From positions 11,911,181 through 11,975,180 of the forward strand of contig CAIIXF020000010.1 of the NCBI GenBank assembly GCA_903813345.2: a DNA stretch of 64,000 bases, in the 5' to 3' direction. Each line of letters starts with the position of its first letter. Within the stretch, counting starts at the first letter, position 1. A program made the position numbers and the translations under genes. The DNA comes from Owenia fusiformis (Eukaryota; Annelida; Polychaeta; Sabellida; Oweniidae). This document shows positions 57,423 to 64,000 of this stretch, one piece after another. Under the pieces are notes generated by a model. That model was not told the DNA's origin and searched no databases. It saw nothing but the letters and a program-made list of their open reading frames with translations.

Positions 57423-58081
57423 TTCATAACATTGTGACCATTGCTTCATAACATTGTGACCATTGTTTCATAACATTGTGACCATTGGTTCATAACATTG
57501 TGACCATTGTTTCATAACATTGTGACCATTGGTTCATAACATTGTGACCATTGCTTCATAACATTGTGACCATTGTTTCATAACATAGTGACCATTGGTT
57601 CATAACATTGTGACCATTGCTTCATAGCATTGTGACCATTGCTTCATAACATTGTGACCATTGCTTCATAACATTGTGACCATTGCTTCATAACATTGTG
57701 ACCATTGCTTCATAGCATTGTGACCATTGCTTCATAACATTGTGTCCATTGCTTCATAACATTGTGTCCATTGCTTCATAACATTGTGACCATTGCTTCA
57801 TAGCATTGTGACCATTGCTTCATAACATTGTGACCATTGGTTCATAACATTGTGACCATTGCTTCATAGCATTGTGACCATTGCTTCATAACATTGTGTC
57901 CATTGCTTCATAACATTGTGACCATTGCTTCATAACATTGTGACCATTGCTTCATAACATTGTGACCATTGCTTCATAGCATTGTGACCATTGCTTCATA
58001 GCATTGTGACCATTGCTTCATAACATTGTGACCATTGCTTCATAGCATTGTGACCATTGCTTCATAACATTGTGACCATTG
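57423..58081. repeat. 22 bp minisatellite, ~30 copies
   Basis: Unit TTCATAACATTGTGACCATT plus GC (or GT, GG), period 22. Copies are highly uniform, with recurring variants (TCATAGCATTG, GTGTCCATT). Longest unit count in the window. Confidence 0.97.
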
Positions 58082-59396
58082 TGAAGTAGATAGAATGAGG
58101 GAGTAGTGACTATAAGATGATTTTCCAAACAGGTGTCTTAACAAATATTCAAAAGTACTTATATTCAAATGTTCGATTTTGTTTACTATACTTGACTGAT
58201 ACAAATTTAGAATCTATTTAATCCATAGACTAAATATTGAGAATATCAGAATGAAAAAAAACTTAGAAACAACTTCAAAAGATTATCTCCAAAACATATA
58301 CATTACATATACACTACTAAGTGACAGGTCAAACAGATATCATTTTATAATATCTAACTAATTATAGGAATTAATAAGCAACTACAATCAACAAAATTTG
58401 AAGTAAACATAATATTGTGATGCCAAATTCTTGTTCACCCAGACTTGACATCTAGCACCTCATGTCAGAGAAGGAACTGTTCCTAAACACTAGAGACATT
58501 CTACCTAACATTGGTTATCACTTGGGATCATAAAGCTCTCTCTCCAAGGTATTACAATGTTCTCAGATCAGATATCAAAGTTATAATTCTATACAGGTAT
58601 CACGAGGAAAGTTGTTATCAAGTTCCAACATTTACCATTACTAATAAGCTAAAGATGACAAAAGTAAATGACATTTCTGTTATTGTGTTAAATCCCTATA
58701 AAGGTGTGTCAAGGATCAACATTTTACTGTTCATGTTAAATAATAAGCTGGTCTAAATGTAAACTAATCGAGTAGTGGTTACGGGCGTGTGGGCCTCTGC
58801 TATATGTCTTAATCCACTCCATGTTTCATCTTCTCTATTCGATCAAAGAAATTATAGAAAGAGGGGGAGGGAGACAAAGATTTGATGATGACTGCTATTG
58901 TACAAAGGACTGTATTGCTAGTTCACGGTTAGAACAAGGTGGCGATGACACAGTTGTTTCAGACAGACTACAAGGAGGAGATCGCCCTACATTTCATAAA
59001 TCAATATTAACTATGAATAAAATCAATACGAAACAAAACATCATGGACAGCTCATTAGTCGTGTTGTTGTTGCGATAATCCTATCAACAAGCATGGTTTA
59101 TGACGCAGAACATTTCCATAATAATACCTAAGTAAAGAAAATATGAAATATATCATTATTGTTGAGCTGAGGAATGAGCTAAAGAAGTCTCATTATTGTG
59201 TTGTTCATCCATGGGTCTTTTAAGTTGGTGGGCAGAATCATCAATCTGAAGTTGGAAGTTTATTTACATACATGCCAAAGATAAATTAGCAATAAGCAAG
59301 ATTATATCAATATTACAACAGTTCATAATAGGATTCTTCTAATTCATCAATACATTTCATTTACACTTTATTGATCAATATCCTGATAGTTTCTGT
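58082..59396. other. Intergenic, no feature seen
   Basis: Reading frames at 58511 and 58821 lack family resemblance and coding-like context. Nothing else seen. Confidence 0.45.
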
Positions 59397-59816
59397 TAAG
59401 GACAGGGTGCATGTTGGGAAATTTTCTGCATTCCTCAATTGAGTCACATGTTATTTTTCAAACATGAATAACTCCTTCCCCACATTGTCTACATCTTCCA
59501 AGTTTGCACAAAGAATGCACTTCTGTGCCTAGAAAAGCCTTGTGAGAAGGTTTGTTTTGTAAAATGTATAAAAAATGAGAAAATTCAGTGAAAAAAATTT
59601 CTGAAAATTTTCTGATTTTTTTCACTGAATTTTCTTGTTTTTTATACACTTTATCAAAACATTCTTCTCACAAGTCTTTTCTAGGCACATAAGTGCACTC
59701 TTTGTGCAAAACTGGAAGATATAGACAATGAAGGAAAGGAGTGATTCTTGTTTGAAAAATAACATGTGACTCAATTGAGGAATGCAGAAAATTTCCCAAC
59801 ATGCACCCTGTCCTTA
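59397..59816. mobile_element. 420 bp near-perfect fold-back MITE
   Basis: TAAGGACAGGGTGCATGTTG at left and its reverse complement at right. The arms pair over nearly their whole length (about 205 bp) around a centre near 59600 (CAGTGAAAAAAATTTCTGAA). TA at both ends could be a 2 bp target duplication. High arm identity suggests recent origin. Confidence 0.92.
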
Positions 59817-60774
59817 ATGATAACACATAAGAAAATAAAGGTAACTCACCTATAACAGATGATAATGTGTTGTCTTATGATGACACGGATGATATGTCAC
59901 TTGTCGTATCCACTTGCAGTATGTAATCTCGATCAGCTGTTTTGTGATATTTACGATTGTCTCTTTACTTCAAAATCCTTAGCTTCTTTCACTGAACACT
60001 ATAACTTCAAATATTCAATTCAAAATTCAAATATGACTTCAGATATTCAATTCCTTGTGGTTTTGTGTCCAATCTAATATCTCCAACAAATGTTCAGAAA
60101 TGTTTGTTATCCAAGTTGCTTCAGGTTAGGTGTGTTCACTTTGCTCACTTCTTGTTTTCTTTACTTCTTCAAGTTCATAAAATCTTATTTATATAAGCTG
60201 CTATATTCATTTCCTATATGACTCATAAGTCCCCAGTTTGTACTTTGGCTGTAAGATAATTCTGGATTGAAATGTTTTACATGTAACTCATATGCATCTT
60301 CGCTTGAATGGCCACCGCATAAAAAGATGAGCCTCCTCAATGATTCATATTTCACAGGTAATTCACTACTAAGTATCCCTGCACATTGAATGTAGGCAGT
60401 CTCTTTTTTATGTGTAGCTTTAAATATTGAATGGCCAGTCATTCAGAACCAAACAATATGCATTCCACAATATGAATCAACTGAAGGCATGCAAGCTGAT
60501 TACTGATTAGCCTATTTAGTGTTAATACCTTCAAACAGGTAAAGCTTGATTGCAAAATCATGCAAATGAGTTTGTGAATATTGTTTGTTCTGATGCTTAT
60601 CACCAGTTAATGCCTATATGACTTTGAGGCCAGTAGTGCTACTGTGAATTTATTTGAAGTAATAACATTCATGTCACATGTCAAAGTAATATGGGTATTA
60701 CCAGTTTCACTCAACTCAACTTCAAGTCCTCCATCAAGCCTGTTTGTAACCCCTCCCCCACTATCATCCACTAA

Positions 60775-60914
60775 TGCCTGGGTCACATTTGCTCCGATCC
60801 ATCCGCCGGAACCCGGCCGACTGAGTGTTTTGTTCAATATTGTATTCAATTTTGAACAAAATACTCAATCGGCCGGGTGCCGTAGTGAAAATCGGAGCAA
60901 ATGTGACCAAGGCA
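60775..60914. mobile_element. 140 bp Harbinger-like MITE
   Basis: Ends TGCCTGGGTCACATTTGCTC and its reverse complement (with small differences), flanked by TAA on both sides. Inside, CGGCCGACTGAGTGTTTTGT pairs with ACAAAATACTCAATCGGCCG. 3 bp TWA duplications are typical of PIF/Harbinger elements. Confidence 0.8.
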
Positions 60915-61575
60915 TAACATACGAACCTAGACTCTGAAAAGGGAGACAGATATTGTGGGGGGGGAGACATGGACTTGATGTAAGAATCTGAGTAAGAATA
61001 CAGAACATTATAATACAAACTAATAATAAACTTATAAAATTGTGTCTGAAACTCGTAGAAGTTTCAATTCGATAATGGGGTGATTTTACAACAAGGTTTT
61101 TGTGATAATTTGTTATTAATAATTCATGTAATTAAAACATAACGAAAACACTTTTATAATCACAAGTATTAGTTGGCAGTTTTTACAAATAGAAGACATA
61201 CTGTTAAACCAGTGTATTCCTTCAGTCATATGAATATGAAATACCTTGATGAATCAAGATGTATAGAAGAACAAATTTTCTAATTTGTTAATTTAACTCA
61301 TAGGGTCAGCCAAACTCAGTTCCTGTTCCCGGGGCCTGTCCCCTTTTCATTGCTCTCTAAAGAATGTATAAGAAACTGAAAGAAGAAGAAGGAAGTATCA
61401 ATAACGCTACCTGAGGGATTAGTAACACAAAAATACTGTCATTCTCTAACTTTCACAATCATAAAGGGAGGGAGGGGGGGGGGCCTTACCATCTATTTAG
61501 CCACTCTTAATTTAATTAAAGGCAGAATCAGATCTATGGGGTTGACAAAAATTCAAGCAACATGTACAATTGACC

Positions 61576-62491
61576 CACATGCTATCTATTGCAAGACTTA
61601 CGCCTGGCGTAACCGTCACCATGTTATTTAGTGTTTTTTAAGTAGCGCAAGGATCCTGCCATGACCGTGGTAGTGTTATCGCGTAAGCCTGGTATAACCG
61701 TGACAATGCTGTATTATATTGCAACGTCTGTCATGACCGCGGTAATGTTAAAGCCCCGTATGACCGTGACAATGGTTGCAAGGCCTGCCATGACCGTGGT
61801 AATGTTGAGGCCTGATACGACCGTGACAATGCTTGTAAAGCCTGCCATGACCGTGACAATGCTGTATTATATTACCGTATATAGTATGACCGTCATAATG
61901 ATTGAAAGGCCTGTCATGACCGTGAGAATGTTAAAGCCTGTCATGACCGTGGTAAGGTTAAAGCCTGATATGACCGTGACAATAGTTGCAGGGCCTCTCA
62001 TGACCGTGGTTGTATTTAAAGTAGCATGAGAACACCGTAATGACAATTTTTCTTCGTGTTTAACTACCTTAAATATGTAAATAAAGACTACTAAAAATGT
62101 GTATTAATTTCACAACGAAACCCTAATTTTTAACTCATAAATAATTTGCGAACAAATATATCTCTACTATCATTCAAGGAGGTTCGATTCGAAAGCACAT
62201 ACTTTCTATAATGATCAATTAATAAGCCTTTATCCATAAAAAATACTAACAGCAACGGGTGAAACATGAAGGTCATCAATGTCATATAAATGTTACGGCC
62301 GCGCCAGGCTTACACGATTATACTACCACGGTCATGACAGGCATTGCAATATAATACAGCATTGTCGCGGTTATACCAGGCTTTCACGATTACATTATCA
62401 CGGTCATGGCAGGATCCTTGCGCTACTTAAAAAACACTAAATAACATGGTGACGGTTACGCCAGGCGTTAGTCTTGCAACAGATAGGGTCT
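61576..62491. mobile_element. Possible Mutator-like non-autonomous element with internal minisatellite
   Basis: Long inverted repeats of about 190 bp run from CTATCTATTGCAAGAC inward (ACGCCTGGCGTAACCGTCAC, AAGTAGCGCAAGGATCCTGC) to matching right arms. CAATTGACC occurs as a direct repeat on both sides (61567-61575 and 62492-62500), a 9 bp duplication as in MULEs. Left of centre, a ~30 bp repeat built on GCCTGTCATGACCGTGGTAA expands the arm sequence; the frame at 61661-62029 is a by-product. The outermost few bases of the two arms do not match well. Confidence 0.75.
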
Positions 62492-62525
62492 CAATTGACC
62501 TACCACTCTATTCCTTACAATCTCA

Positions 62526-62812
62526 GGCCTGTCAACTGTCCCGCAATTTGCGTATTTGTCACGCATTTGCTGAAAAATTTGAAGTCACGCCAGTTTTTTT
62601 TGCGTGACAGAAAATGTCACGCAAAATACGCATTTTACCTGGTAATTGTAAAGCAAAAAATATTTCTGTAGAAATTTTTTCGAAATATGTTTACGATACG
62701 GTAAAAATACGAACGCCGGAAAAAAACGAACGCAATTTGTTCGGATTTGTCACGCGAATTCTGTATGTGTCACGCATGTTCATTGGAAATTTTTCGTACA
62801 GCCCTGCAATCT
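62526..62812. repeat. CACGCAAA-rich palindromic repeat
   Basis: GTCACGC occurs repeatedly in both orientations (TTTGCGTGACAGAAAATGTC then ACGCAAAATACGCA). Probably a fragment of a mobile element; ends were not resolved. Confidence 0.5.
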
Positions 62813-64000
62813 CAATGGTAACCATTCTTATAGAAAAATAATACATTATTGTAAAAATCTTTAGTTTTCCTGAAATAAAGTGTGCACTTTGGGAATTTTT
62901 AGAAAATAGGCATGAATAGGAATCACATAAGCCAGAAATTTTCTAAAATTGAAATGATTTTTAGTTAGGCTGCTCGCTAAATCTGATTCTCTCTTTAATA
63001 CATGCCTGTATTCCAAGACCCAAATGTTAACTGTAAATTCTACCCTCTGACATGTCTGAGTGTAGACACTGGCCTTTCCTAGAAAACAAGGGACCTGACA
63101 AAATTAATCATGAAGTTTTCTTGAAAATTTCTGACCGAACAATTCTTGATTCTGTATGGACTCTTAGTAAAATTTATCATTAATCAATTGTTAATGTCAC
63201 ATTGGTAATTAAGCCACTCCTTCGAAAATAATAAAAATCAAGCCCCACTTGCTGGACACGATGGACAAGTACTGGTTCTTTATATGAACCTGTACCTTCC
63301 CCATTTTCCTTTTCACATTATTTTAATCAAGTTCAATATTCACCAAACAATGAATGAAAACTGAAAAACACCTGCCAGAAAATTCATACACTACATTGAG
63401 TTGTTACATGTATAATTGTGGTTATATGACAACATTACATAAATTATTAAACTTGTGGTTCACATAGACATGCAGATGAATAATACAGATTTATAACATA
63501 CAAGACACATTCCATTTTGACTCAAGACTACGGAAGGAAACAGGCTATAAATTATTTCTATCATTTGAAAAAATAAAAGGTACTATGATATCATACAAAA
63601 GTCATGATACATGACAATTTGCAGTTGTTTCCATTCATATTGTGGGAATGAGTTGATGCTAACTTTTCTATTTCAAAATGATTTCAGTTTTATGCAAAGC
63701 TATAGTACATTTATTCAACTGAGCTACAGGTATGTATTCATAATCTATTGTGTACATATATACATTGGCCATCTCATATATTCACCTTGTTTCATCTGGC
63801 AAAGTACATTTTCAATTATCTAAGAATGAGAAGTGAAGCCATGAAAATCCAATGGGGAAATTTTCGTGTAATGAGCCTAAAGATTTATGCCCCCCCCCCC
63901 TCCGTAAGTCATGTAAGTTGGACCCTGAAAAAATGGGGCCCAGAATCTGGTCCTCCCCAAACTGGGCAATTTAGTCTGACATGACTGGGCATTAATTTTT
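62813..64000. other. Intergenic to window end, no gene seen
   Basis: A C-run at 63890 starts a GC-richer stretch that may be the edge of another repeat. No coding exon supported. Confidence 0.45.

Noticed and set aside
61661-62029. 122-residue frame with MTVVML-type repeats
   Set aside because: Lies in the tandem part of the TIR element; no protein-like structure.
62172-62196. GGTTCGATTCG resembling a tRNA B box
   Set aside because: No A box, acceptor stem or cloverleaf could be built around it.
1-64000. CRISPR arrays, operons, bacterial signals
   Set aside because: The tandem arrays lack unique spacers between identical repeats, and all genes are spliced; the window is eukaryotic.

Overview
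This is eukaryotic, AT-rich animal DNA. Genes are split by many GT-AG introns, intergenic DNA is long, and tandem minisatellites and small terminal-inverted-repeat (TIR) transposons are dense. The protein sequences suggest a marine invertebrate, possibly a non-vertebrate deuterostome, but the window alone does not fix the species.

Layout. (1) About 139-25227, plus strand: the 3' part of an insulin/IGF-type receptor tyrosine kinase gene. Twenty constitutive or alternative exon positions run from the cysteine-rich region through L2, the fibronectin type III (FnIII) domains, the furin site, the transmembrane segment and the kinase to the stop codon. Signal peptide and L1 exons lie upstream of the window. 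One exon, at the L2/FnIII-1 junction, is present as two tandem copies of identical length and phase (7370-7496 and 8496-8622). (2) 25228-32200: receptor 3' flank or 3' UTR, then a repeat field of 30, 32 and 40 bp arrays. (3) 32223-33076, minus strand: LSM6, a three-coding-exon Sm-like protein gene, with a probable non-coding first exon near 34.6 kb. (4) 35-41.3 kb: intergenic repeats, including a 1.05 kb element inserted into a 92 bp tandem array. (5) 41512-48093, minus strand: an unrecognised single-pass membrane protein. It has a signal peptide, a small beta-rich-looking ectodomain, a Thr-rich stalk with a probable cassette exon, and two alternative last exons that each encode a homologous transmembrane helix with a different cytoplasmic tail. 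(6) 48.1-64 kb: no convincing gene; repeats, fold-back elements and a possible Mutator-like non-autonomous element.

The most interesting signal is duplicated, phase-matched alternative exons in two unrelated membrane-protein genes. In the insulin receptor the duplicated exon covers the FnIII-1 strand that in human INSR contributes to insulin site 2. Including both copies together creates an in-frame stop. In the unknown gene the duplicated unit is transmembrane helix plus cytoplasmic tail. Neither can be confirmed as expressed without RNA evidence, but length, phase, splice sites and protein conservation all agree.
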